Shown here in pieces: positions 33,320 to 40,667 of a DNA stretch of 64,000 nucleotides. Numbering within the stretch: the stretch's first letter is position 1; the number at the start of each line of letters is the position of its first letter. This DNA is from Pedosphaera parvula Ellin514 (GTDB lineage: Bacteria > Verrucomicrobiota > Verrucomicrobiia > Limisphaerales > Pedosphaeraceae). A model generated the notes under the pieces. The model had not been told where the DNA came from. It saw nothing but the letters and a program-made list of their open reading frames with translations, and did no database searches. A program made the translations under genes and the position numbers. Location of the stretch: the NCBI RefSeq assembly GCF_000172555.1, contig NZ_ABOX02000013.1, positions 1 to 64,000 of the forward strand, in the 5' to 3' direction.

Positions 33320-35374
33320 CTACTTCTTCGGATGTTCGTCGAGAACCAACACGCCATGCGGTGGCAACTCATAATTTCCCGCCACGGTGGAACTCGTCAG
33401 AAAGTCGTGCATCGGTTTGTAAAACTGTATTCGCACCGGCGAGTTCTGATGATTTAACAGGAAAAACACCCGCGTGTTGTCCTTCTGCCGCATGCTCACC
33501 TCCACCGTATCCGGTACCTTCAGCAACGGTGGAATATTGCAAAGCTGCCGCAGCCAAACGATCAAATCATCATAGAAATGTTGATGACTCATCGTTCCAA
33601 TGTAAATGGCACGACCCAGGCCGAACGTATTCATCGTTATCGCCGGACGACCGGAGTAAAAATCCTTCGCGAACGTAGCCAGAATCTGACATCCGTTTGG
33701 CTCGATCAGATCACACCAAACTCTGGCCATGTGCATGTGTGAGGTTGGAAAGGAGCCCTTGAAAGCCATATGATTCTCTTCATCCGGCGGCAGAGGATCG
33801 AATTCCGACACCTCCAGGCCGAACAGATCCGTCATGTTATGCGGGTAACAGCCGTCCGGGGCCATATGATGTTCATCCACCAGACCCGTGTTGAATGTGC
33901 CAACCAACGTACCGCCATTCTGGACATACAACTTCAAGAGATCCGCCTCGCCTCCCGCCAGGAGTTGAAGTGAGGGCGCAATCACCAGCTTATATTTCGA
34001 AAGATCCTCCGTTGGCCGCGCGAAATCGACCGGAATATTCCGGTGATGCAGTCCGTTGTAAAACAATTGCACGTGATCGCGCAGATTAAAATGCCTGGTC
34101 GGCTGCGGGCCGTATTGTGTCGACCAATCGTTTTCATGGCTGTACAGGATGCAGACATCCGCCGCCACCTGGGTATCCTTGAGCGTGGGAGCGAGGAACT
34201 TCAACTCCTCGCCGATTTGGGCAATCTCCTTGTAAGTGCGGCCATCCTTCCGGCCATTGTGCGAGAGAATCGCGCCATAAAACTTCTCCGTTCCCATGCG
34301 CGGTTGACGCCAACGAAAATAAAGAATGCCACAAGCCCCGCGGGAAATGCATTGGTATGTAAACAACCGCACCACCTCAGGCCGCAGCAATGAATTCACC
34401 TCCTGCCAGTTCACATGCCCGGCCTTCTGTTCGATCACCCAGAAACCGGTGTCACCGTCCGGCGTGCGAATATCTGTCTTCTTCAGCGAACGCAACATGT
34501 CCAACTCACACGCGAGTTCCGACGACTTCGACTTGATTGTCGCGTTGCTGTCGATCGAGACGAAGTCCAACACATGCGCCACGTCAAAGTGATCGAACTT
34601 CCTCCGTAGCGCGCGAAGATTCGAAGTAACGGGGCGGCCCTGGCTTAGCTCGTGCAGGATATCCGCCTGCATCTTGACAAAGGCCACAATCGTATCGCTG
34701 TTGAACCGCGCCCAATCCAGCATCAATGCCGGATTGTGATGCGTAGGCGCATGCATCGGCATCGGCACATGATCCCAATCCGAGTACATCTGGCACCAAT
34801 GCGCCGTTCCGAGAAACTGGTTCAGCCGCTCAACCGTTTCGTACTTGGCCTTCAACCAGCCATGCCAATCGCGTCGGGTTTGTTCATTATACGAACATTC
34901 CGTGTTATGTCCGCCCAGGCCGTTATCGATCTGCCAGCCGATCAGTTGCGGATGATTGCCGAGAGCGGTTGCCATTTCGCGAACGATCTTGCGTGAAAAG
35001 TCCCAGTAAACGTCGCTGTTCAGGCAGCACGCCCGCCGCGTGCCCGCACTAAACGCAATTCCTTTTTCATCCAGCGGAAGGATTTCGGGATATTTCTTCG
35101 CCATCCAAACTGGTGGCGCTGCCGTTGGCGTGCCGAGTACCACCTTGATGCCGGCCTTGCCCATGACATCCATGGCCCGTTTGAGCCAGTCGAATTTGTA
35201 TTTGCCCTCCTCGGGCTCGCACAAGCCCCAGGTGAATTCGCCCATGCGGACGACGTTGACGCCTGCGCCGACCATCAGCTCGGCATCATTTTTCCAACAC
35301 GCCTCCGGCTCTTCAGGCGTGCCTGCGTACGGGTAGATCCAATGCTCCGGATAGTAGTCGACACCAAAGTACAT
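33320..35374 (-). CDS. GH42 beta-galactosidase homologue with altered acid/base position
   Basis: This 684-residue protein has no signal peptide. The GH42 pattern is clear: M-Y-F-G-V-D-Y-Y-P-E-H-W at the start, VVRMGEFTW, T-P-T-A-A-P-P-V-W-M, then a beta-trimer domain (about residues 400-600) and a C-terminal domain. The nucleophile is E315 in FWVIEQKAGHVNW. The acid/base Glu, normally the last residue of W-Q-I-D-N-E, is replaced by Gly152 (WQIDNGLGGHNTE; codon GGC at 34921-34919). E159, seven residues later, might take over. GH42 enzymes release galactose from beta-galactosides. With the classical acid missing, normal activity is in doubt. It stands alone, followed by the hairpin at 33180-33207. 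Confidence 0.9.
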   Translation of the reverse strand: MYFGVDYYPEHWIYPYAGTPEEPEACWKNDAELMVGAGVNVVRMGEFTWGLCEPEEGKYKFDWLKRAMDVMGKAGIKVVLGTPTAAPPVWMAKKYPEILPLDEKGIAFSAGTRRACCLNSDVYWDFSRKIVREMATALGNHPQLIGWQIDNGLGGHNTECSYNEQTRRDWHGWLKAKYETVERLNQFLGTAHWCQMYSDWDHVPMPMHAPTHHNPALMLDWARFNSDTIVAFVKMQADILHELSQGRPVTSNLRALRRKFDHFDVAHVLDFVSIDSNATIKSKSSELACELDMLRSLKKTDIRTPDGDTGFWVIEQKAGHVNWQEVNSLLRPEVVRLFTYQCISRGACGILYFRWRQPRMGTEKFYGAILSHNGRKDGRTYKEIAQIGEELKFLAPTLKDTQVAADVCILYSHENDWSTQYGPQPTRHFNLRDHVQLFYNGLHHRNIPVDFARPTEDLSKYKLVIAPSLQLLAGGEADLLKLYVQNGGTLVGTFNTGLVDEHHMAPDGCYPHNMTDLFGLEVSEFDPLPPDEENHMAFKGSFPTSHMHMARVWCDLIEPNGCQILATFAKDFYSGRPAITMNTFGLGRAIYIGTMSHQHFYDDLIVWLRQLCNIPPLLKVPDTVEVSMRQKDNTRVFFLLNHQNSPVRIQFYKPMHDFLTSSTVAGNYELPPHGVLVLDEHPKK

Positions 35375-35481
35375 AGGTATTTGGGGGTTGAGGGTTGAAT
35401 GACTACCAGCAATATACCCGGTTTGGCCTGATTAGCAATTCTGGATTGAATCAGCCTTTTTGCCTGAAAAACTTTATTCGC

Positions 35482-35747
35482 TTAATCTGGGCCATCTGTC
35501 GTGACTTCAAAGACCTCATCACCACTATCCAAGCCGCGCAGAATTTCCAACAACCCTGGCTCCCACTCGATACAAAGGCACATGTCCTCGCCGCCGCCGG
35601 GATGGAGTGCAAATTCAATGCTCTGGATAAGCGCGGTCATCGTGAGAGAAGAATTGAAAGGAATGCTAACCAACATGCCCTTGCGAATTTCACCTTCTAC
35701 TGCCGTTCCGGCAACTCAAACGCTTCCCGCACGTGAAATCTTGGCAT
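35482..35747 (-). pseudogene. Frameshifted small protein resembling translation-factor domain 2
   Basis: The ATG at 35747 starts MPRFHVREAFELPERQ and meets a stop. In another frame the DNA continues V-A-G-T-A-V-E-G-E-I-R-K-G-M-L-V-S-I-P, then S-S-L-T-M-T-A-L-I-Q-S-I-E-F, a Gly-rich part and L-D-S-G-D-E-V-F-E-V-T-T-D-G, ending at 35482. The two parts read as one protein of about 88 residues with the beta-barrel pattern of EF-Tu domain 2 (G-x-V-x-x-G-x-x-x-x-G). The span of 266 bases is not a multiple of three. A small deletion at a GTTGCCGGAACGGCA-like overlap probably broke it. The similarity is by eye. Confidence 0.45.
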
Positions 35748-35807
35748 AATGTTTGTGGCTTGGCGTATCGTGATGTCCCCTTGGGGACCAAGTGCGCATT
35801 AAAAAGC

Positions 35808-36137
35808 TTATTTAATTTTTTTCGTCGCGTTATAAACTTCGATCTCCGACTCCGGCGTCTTGGACACCGAGACCCGGCAATAATCCACATCAATGCATAT
35901 GTTGCCACACTCGCAAATATCATACTTGTTGCGATCGGCGTAATAGCCGCACAAGGGACAACGGTAGAACTGTCCAATCCATCCATGTTCGCCCGGACCT
36001 TTGGAAAGGAACACCAGGTCAAACTCAGCAAGCAGCTTCTTCTGGTCGGTTTTCTGTGCCATACCCAAGCCTTTTAACGCAATCGTCGGTGGCGGTCCAG
36101 CCCTTGGGTTACCTTCGTTTTTGTTTTGCGTAAACAT
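35808..36137 (-). CDS. Small protein with possible zinc ribbon
   Basis: The protein has 109 residues from the ATG at 36137. The central part reads RCPLCGYYADRNKYDICECGN, with four cysteines in a C-x2-C...C-x-C layout that suggests zinc binding. The N-terminus is hydrophilic with a Pro-rich stretch, and the C-terminus is beta-like and ends in Lys. The start lies inside the preceding gene (overlap of 29 bases), as expected for a translationally coupled operon. It is the last gene of the 37202-35808 unit. Family unknown. Confidence 0.55.
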   Translation of the reverse strand: MFTQNKNEGNPRAGPPPTIALKGLGMAQKTDQKKLLAEFDLVFLSKGPGEHGWIGQFYRCPLCGYYADRNKYDICECGNICIDVDYCRVSVSKTPESEIEVYNATKKIK

Positions 36138-36549
36138 CGGGACTTTTCGCGGAGTCACTGGCTTCCTCTTTCTCCTCGCGATAAAACGTCACAGCCAAAC
36201 TCGCTCCCAAACTCGCCAGCCGGCGAACCGTGCTTGGACGCAACTTAATGGAGTTGCTTGGTTGTGACGACAATCGCGCCTCATATCCCACATCAAACTT
36301 TTTGCTTTGTGCCGCCTTCCACACACGCATTCCTGCCGGCGACAACCCTTCAATCAACTCACACAATGCTGCAATCGCCTTGTTCGGTCCCTTTCTCGTG
36401 CCGGCAATTTCGACAAAAAGACAATGATGTCCCTTGATCCGACCGGAAAACATCACCATGACCTTGTTACCCAGCTCACGAGCGAGCGTACGTAGCGTCG
36501 ATTTGGACTTGAGACACAGGTCCACATTTACAAAGTAAGGACGCCTCAT
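36109..36549 (-). CDS. Hypothetical protein, possible DUF4279-like fold
   Basis: This 146-residue cytoplasmic protein reads FVNVDLCLKSKSTLRTLARELG, N-K-A-I-A-A-L-C-E-L-I-E-G-L-S-P, F-D-V-G-Y-E-A-R-L, L-R-P-S-T-V-R-R-L-A-S-L-G-A-S-L-A-V-T-F-Y. The last part, a short helix then a beta strand ending in V-T-F-Y, is reminiscent of the DUF4279 family of small proteins, but this is by eye only. Its ATG overlaps the stop of the upstream lipoprotein gene in the ATGA form (36549-36546), so the two are coupled. The function is unknown. Confidence 0.6.
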   Translation of the reverse strand: MRRPYFVNVDLCLKSKSTLRTLARELGNKVMVMFSGRIKGHHCLFVEIAGTRKGPNKAIAALCELIEGLSPAGMRVWKAAQSKKFDVGYEARLSSQPSNSIKLRPSTVRRLASLGASLAVTFYREEKEEASDSAKSPDVYAKQKRR

Positions 36550-37202
36550 AGTTCCGACAATCTCTTTAGGCAGGGGCCCAGAAATTTTTGCTCCTGCTGT
36601 ACATCAGTAAATCCGTGCTCCTTCTCCTTTGCCATGTACCAAAGGACATACTCTTTCTCCACGGCATCTCTGGTCATCCCTTGCGCATGCTCAGCATAAC
36701 TCTTCACACCAAACTCGTATAACATTTCCCCAAATGAAGGCTGCCCATTCGAGCCGTGCGGGTTGCGGCGCCCTTTATAGCCGTACGGTCTGAACCTTCC
36801 TCCCACCACTTCTGCCATGATCTGGCCCACGGTTTGACCAACGGAATAGTCTACCCAGTCCGCAGTGCAAAAGGTGTAGGAATAGCGCTTGTCTTGTAAA
36901 TGCTTGATCAATTCCGGAAAAGTAGGAGTTCCCATCGCAATCAGCCTGGCTCTGGCTTTGGCGACCTGAGGATGCTCGTACCCCTCGAAAAGCGCCTTGA
37001 GGTAAGCGTTCAGCTTTTGCATGTCCTCCTTGCCGCCTTGATAGTCGGTGATCTCCGGCGGCGGAGGTCCTATAGGTGAAACGAGTTGCTCGACCAGCTC
37101 AGAAATCTGATTCGCATTAATTTTGCTGCCCTGGTGCTCATGAGTGGTAGCACACGAACTAAGAAACAGCAGGAAAAACAATAATGGTAGTGAACGCAGC
37201 AT
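36546..37202 (-). CDS. Lipoprotein, HEAT-like or unknown domain
   Basis: This 218-residue protein has a classical lipoprotein signal (MLRSLPLLFFLLFLSSCATTHEHQG; lipobox L-S-S-C). The mature part has helical pieces such as Q-V-A-K-A-R-A-R-L-I-A-M-G-T-P-T-F-P-E-L-I-K-H-L-Q-D, which is like one HEAT unit, then a Tyr/Gly-rich section (VGGRFRPYGYKGRRNPHG). No catalytic site is seen. It is the first gene of a coupled operon with the 146- and 109-residue proteins. Its stop overlaps the next start by ATGA. Confidence 0.65.
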   Translation of the reverse strand: MLRSLPLLFFLLFLSSCATTHEHQGSKINANQISELVEQLVSPIGPPPPEITDYQGGKEDMQKLNAYLKALFEGYEHPQVAKARARLIAMGTPTFPELIKHLQDKRYSYTFCTADWVDYSVGQTVGQIMAEVVGGRFRPYGYKGRRNPHGSNGQPSFGEMLYEFGVKSYAEHAQGMTRDAVEKEYVLWYMAKEKEHGFTDVQQEQKFLGPCLKRLSEL

Positions 37203-37247
37203 GGTCAGCGGATAATAAATGAAGTGGGGAAAACTCAGGCGGTTTTG

Positions 37248-37544
37248 TCATTTTTTGTTCAAATCCGCCTCGACTCGCTTCCAATCAATATATGCGGTGA
37301 GTATTGGCCACTGAACCGATCGCGCGAGAAGTGCGTTCCGTTCAGCGACGATCCACCCGAGCGCCGCTGCGGGTATGGCGACAGCGACGAGATGCAGACG
37401 ATAAATAATTCCGAAGATGACAAAGACGCACAGACCAAGACCGATAATCCAAAGCCCGCGAGCCATGGTGGTCGCACGTCCAAGCCCATCACCATTTTTG
37501 AGAGCTTGCCAACGGGTCAGTATTTGCTTTGTTTGGTTGTTCAT
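37248..37544 (-). CDS. Small two-helix membrane protein
   Basis: The protein has 98 residues from the ATG at 37544 (MNNQTKQILTRWQALKNG). Two hydrophobic segments are visible, about residues 26-44 (ARGLWIIGLGLCVFVIFGII) and 49-66 (HLVAVAIPAAALGWIVA). A short charged tail follows. No family is recognised. The longer frame to 37595 is possible but has no better start. It is on the same strand as the lipoprotein operon, 45 bases upstream of its start. Confidence 0.55.
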   Translation of the reverse strand: MNNQTKQILTRWQALKNGDGLGRATTMARGLWIIGLGLCVFVIFGIIYRLHLVAVAIPAAALGWIVAERNALLARSVQWPILTAYIDWKRVEADLNKK

Positions 37545-37715
37545 GACGTGTAGCGCCACCTTTCGCCGAGAACTCAGCCATGCTGAAATCAACACGTCAA
37601 TATCGAAGCGATCATGTCTTTCCGGTCAATGAAGCCGTGTTTACTGAGACAATCTCATCTTTATGCGCCGCCTACGACCCTGGGCAAAACCGCGCCCGCA
37701 TGAAAACGAAATAAT

Positions 37716-38078
37716 TTATTCAGATATCTCTCCCTTCTCCAGATGTCGCAATCCCAACATCTCGCCTGCATAAACTAGATCCAAAAAGCCTTCATCAGAT
37801 ATCTCTAGCTCACGCAAACACGACCAAACCTCCTCACCTTCGCGCAACTCAGGTTCCATCATACTGAAGGCTACCATGTGGGCGAGCAGCTTTGGCTGTC
37901 GCTCTTGCCAACTTTCGGCATATTGCTTGGCTTCTGCCTGGCCCTTGGCCAATGCCTCTTCGTGGCTCGACGCGAGAAAAATGACCACTCGTTCCTCAAA
38001 CAGTCGCCCAGGCTTGCCATCCATCAGCCGGTCAGATCTGAAGATGCTCCGAACTGCATACCATTCTTGATTTGGCAT
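37716..38078 (-). CDS. DUF4288 domain protein
   Basis: This 120-residue cytoplasmic protein has the DUF4288 pattern: W-Y-A-V-R-S-I-F-R at the start, G-R-L-F-E-E-R-V-V-I-F-L-A-S-S-H-E-E-A-L-A-K-G-Q-A-E-A-K-Q-Y-A-E-S, and later E-V-W-S-C-L-R-E-L. The function of the family is unknown, and members are small and stand alone. No gene nearby gives a role. The ATG gives exactly the family N-terminus, so the start is likely right. Confidence 0.75.
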   Translation of the reverse strand: MPNQEWYAVRSIFRSDRLMDGKPGRLFEERVVIFLASSHEEALAKGQAEAKQYAESWQERQPKLLAHMVAFSMMEPELREGEEVWSCLRELEISDEGFLDLVYAGEMLGLRHLEKGEISE

Positions 38079-38272
38079 AATGCGTAATCAGCTTCTACTC
38101 AAAAAATCAGCCATCCCGTCGAGCAAAGATTTCCGCTCCTCGAACGCACTTCCATCGATGCAACACTGAAGCTGAACAATCTTCACCGAATCGATTTGTT
38201 TGCTTCAAGTCCGGCACATTTACCTGCCGGGCTGGATGAAAGTTCCAGTCCGTCAATGGAGCTTGCGCTTCA

Positions 38273-38674
38273 TTATTGCTGTCCCTGTTCCATTCTTTGT
38301 TTTTGCAATGCCTTTGCCCTCTCAACCGCCTTCATCAAGCCAGGGATGCAGAGAAGCATTACCAAAACCAGCAATCCATTGATGCAAGTGCCCGTTATGG
38401 CCTTGCCGAAAATTCCTTCTCGTCCATGCCGCTTCGTGGCGATCAGTGCTATAATCCCAAGAACAAGCCCTGAGATAATCATCAGCATTTGAAGCAATCC
38501 GAAGACCATCATTGCCAGTCGGATGCCCCGAACCTGCGGCTGTACAAAAATGCCGATGCTGAATGAAACAAGCGGTGCAAACAGGCTGAACGCCGCTGCC
38601 TGTTTAGGAAATGAACTCCTTGGTTGCGACGGAGTTACCATGGGGGGTGGCGGTAATGTTGGTGGTGTATTCAT
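38273..38674 (-). CDS. DUF4190-like small membrane protein
   Basis: This 133-residue protein has a Pro-rich N-terminus (PPTLPPPPMVTPSQ). Three hydrophobic segments follow: AAAFSLFAPLVSFSIGIF, LAMMVFGLLQMLMIISGLVLGIIALIA and ITGTCINGLLVLVMLLCIPG. The 'GLVLGIIALIATKRHGREGIFGKAITG' section is typical of DUF4190 domains. The function is unknown. It ends in a charged, Gln-rich tail. It lies 52 bases from the gene upstream on the same strand. Confidence 0.65.
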   Translation of the reverse strand: MNTPPTLPPPPMVTPSQPRSSFPKQAAAFSLFAPLVSFSIGIFVQPQVRGIRLAMMVFGLLQMLMIISGLVLGIIALIATKRHGREGIFGKAITGTCINGLLVLVMLLCIPGLMKAVERAKALQKQRMEQGQQ

Positions 38675-38726
38675 ATGCGTCTTGTAGTTTGATGCTAACG
38701 AGCATCGACCAATACTGGCAAGCCTT

Positions 38727-39113
38727 TCACAACGTCTTCCTCTTCGACACGACCTTGCCCTCGCGTGTGATCACCAGGTTCTTTACCTCAAGAATGCGGA
38801 CCGGTCGCATAGATCCCTTGGTGTCGGGAACCAGGGGTTCGACAGTGAAGTCCCCATAGATGTCGCACGAAAACCAGCCGCCACCATCGCCGAAAAACTG
38901 GTTTATCCTTTCCAGCGCAGGACTCTCCCCGGCAGCATAAAGCATGCGTTTGCTGCCAATGATCCAGATGCGCATATTTGCGCTGCCGTTGTAATTACTC
39001 AATCTGCCATGGATAGTGAAGGGCGCGTTCAATACCTCACCGGTGAAAACCTCCTTGGCCCATAATGGGCTGCATGCGAAGACTATCATGAGGAGTGCTA
39101 GGAGCTTATTCAT
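38727..39113 (-). CDS. Secreted hypothetical protein
   Basis: The protein has 128 residues from the ATG at 39113, which opens a signal peptide (MNKLLALLMIVFACSPLWA, cleavage before K-E-V). The mature domain is beta-rich with no repeat, including G-D-G-G-G-W-F-S-C-D-I-Y-G-D-F. No family is recognised. The frame extends upstream to 39179 but that part does not look like a leader. Confidence 0.6.
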   Translation of the reverse strand: MNKLLALLMIVFACSPLWAKEVFTGEVLNAPFTIHGRLSNYNGSANMRIWIIGSKRMLYAAGESPALERINQFFGDGGGWFSCDIYGDFTVEPLVPDTKGSMRPVRILEVKNLVITREGKVVSKRKTL

Positions 39114-39261
39114 GTGTTTTGAACTAATAATCAAACTAACCGCTCGAGCCGATCGCACAGCAAAGCGACTTTCACTCACCTGATCTGGTTGGAGCTTATC
39201 ATTCCGATGGATTTTTCGGATTCACTGCGATTTGGCCGGGCAGTGTTTTTTTGGATACTCG

Positions 39262-39717
39262 TCATGGATTGTGCTTTAAGGTCTTTCCCATTTCGTGTCG
39301 CTCGACGGTTCCAGCAGCGCCATAGGACAAGACAAGAGACGCGACGACTACAGATGCCGCCATGAGCACAGGTGCGGACAGAACTTCTGCCATATCAGGT
39401 CTGCCTAAGGCCAATAATCCAGCAATCAATGCGAGCAGTGCCAGGCCAATCAGGAAGCCAGCTTTGCAATAATCTTTCAAGGCAGCCTGACGTCGCGAAA
39501 GGCGACGGACAACGGGACGACCAATGACGAGTTGAAGCAGGGAACCGATAATGAGCAGGAGAACGATGGCTGCAATATCCATGCTTTTGCTGAAACTTGG
39601 GCCGACTCCGTCACTAGGTTTACCAGCAAGGATATCTGCAGCCTTGCCGACGCAATACCAACTCATCATCGCACATGGCATCGGAAGCAGAAATCGAAAG
39701 AATTTGGTTTTACGCAT
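39262..39717 (-). CDS. Membrane protein, four predicted helices
   Basis: This 151-residue protein has hydrophobic segments near residues 8-24, 50-66, 88-106 and 115-133. The first is followed by a Lys/Gly loop, and a basic stretch (RPVVRRLSRRQAALKD) lies between helices two and three. No family is recognised. It is on the same strand as its neighbours but with gaps of 60 to 150 bases, so cotranscription is not clear. Confidence 0.6.
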   Translation of the reverse strand: MRKTKFFRFLLPMPCAMMSWYCVGKAADILAGKPSDGVGPSFSKSMDIAAIVLLLIIGSLLQLVIGRPVVRRLSRRQAALKDYCKAGFLIGLALLALIAGLLALGRPDMAEVLSAPVLMAASVVVASLVLSYGAAGTVERHEMGKTLKHNP

Positions 39718-39779
39718 TGATTGGTTTTTTGCTCCCGGGTCATTCCTTTGGCCGAATCACTATACATCTATCGCCCCAA

Positions 39780-40553
39780 TTATCCTTTTTCAAACAAAAA
39801 CGACACCAACCTTGGCGGCTTCCCTTCATCCTTCTCATGCCACCATTCCTCAAGTCGCTTTACGGTGAACCCGCAGCTCTGGGCCGCCTTCACGAATTCT
39901 GAGATGTGATGCACGAAGGCGGGTATCTGGGTCTTCTGCTCACCTCGGGAAAAGTTCGCGACTGTGCCCTGGTATTGCCGGAACGGATGCAATTCACAGA
40001 CGAAGAACCATCCTCCAGGAATCAGGGCGCGAGCGGCTTCGGCAAAGACCGGCGAAAGCTCGTTCACATGCTCTAGAACCAGATTGCAACTGACCAGGCC
40101 AGCCGAGCGCTCAGCGCACGGCCAGCGCTTGGTGATATCAGCCACCGAAAAAGTGACATTGGAGATTTCCCTAAAATTCTCCTTGGCCTTCGCCAGCATG
40201 CCTGCGGAGAAATCCATCGCCTGCACCCGTTCACCCAAGTCAGCGAAAAACTTGGTGTTCTTCCCTGTGCCGCACCCAATCTCAATAATCGATTCAACCT
40301 TCAACTCCCCGAGCACGCGCCTTGTCACCACTTGATCCAGGTCACGAGTCGCGTTGGTGTCGGCGTCGTAGGTCTGGGACCATTCGTTGTATGCCGCTTG
40401 AACGCTCATGTATATTTGCAAAAATTCTGGCAGCCAAGGTTCTGGCCTAGGCTCTAATGGTAGCGAAAAGGATGTTGACTCGTCCAGTGCGCTGCGCTCG
40501 TTGTGGAATGCCCGTGCAACGGCTTGTTGATAATGACTCAAATCTCGCGGCAT
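39780..40553 (-). CDS. Class I SAM-dependent methyltransferase
   Basis: This 257-residue protein has the SAM-binding motif I, I-I-E-I-G-C-G-T-G-K-N-T at about residues 89-100. Motif II acid D114 follows in V-Q-A-M-D-F-S. Later comes F-S-V-A-D-I-T-K-R-W-P and CNLVLEHVNELSPVFAEAARAL, the usual family order. A start at the internal ATG at 40409 (MSVQAAYNEWSQTYD) would give a more standard N-terminus; 48 extra residues are present from 40553. The substrate is unknown, perhaps a small metabolite as in UbiE/BioC-like enzymes. Confidence 0.85.
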   Translation of the reverse strand: MPRDLSHYQQAVARAFHNERSALDESTSFSLPLEPRPEPWLPEFLQIYMSVQAAYNEWSQTYDADTNATRDLDQVVTRRVLGELKVESIIEIGCGTGKNTKFFADLGERVQAMDFSAGMLAKAKENFREISNVTFSVADITKRWPCAERSAGLVSCNLVLEHVNELSPVFAEAARALIPGGWFFVCELHPFRQYQGTVANFSRGEQKTQIPAFVHHISEFVKAAQSCGFTVKRLEEWWHEKDEGKPPRLVSFLFEKG

Positions 40554-40667
40554 CCAGACTTTAAGCTTTGAATTTCAAGGTCGCTCTCTACAGTTATCGC
40601 GGTTCTCTATTTCTTGAACACAGCAGGAAATGAGAGCCATTAACTTGAAATACTCAGCGATTTGTTT

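Noticed and set aside
35690-36031. Minus-strand open frame of 113 codons
   Set aside because: It overlaps the Cys-rich protein and the domain-2-like remnant in other frames. Its own sequence is Arg/Ser-rich without a domain.
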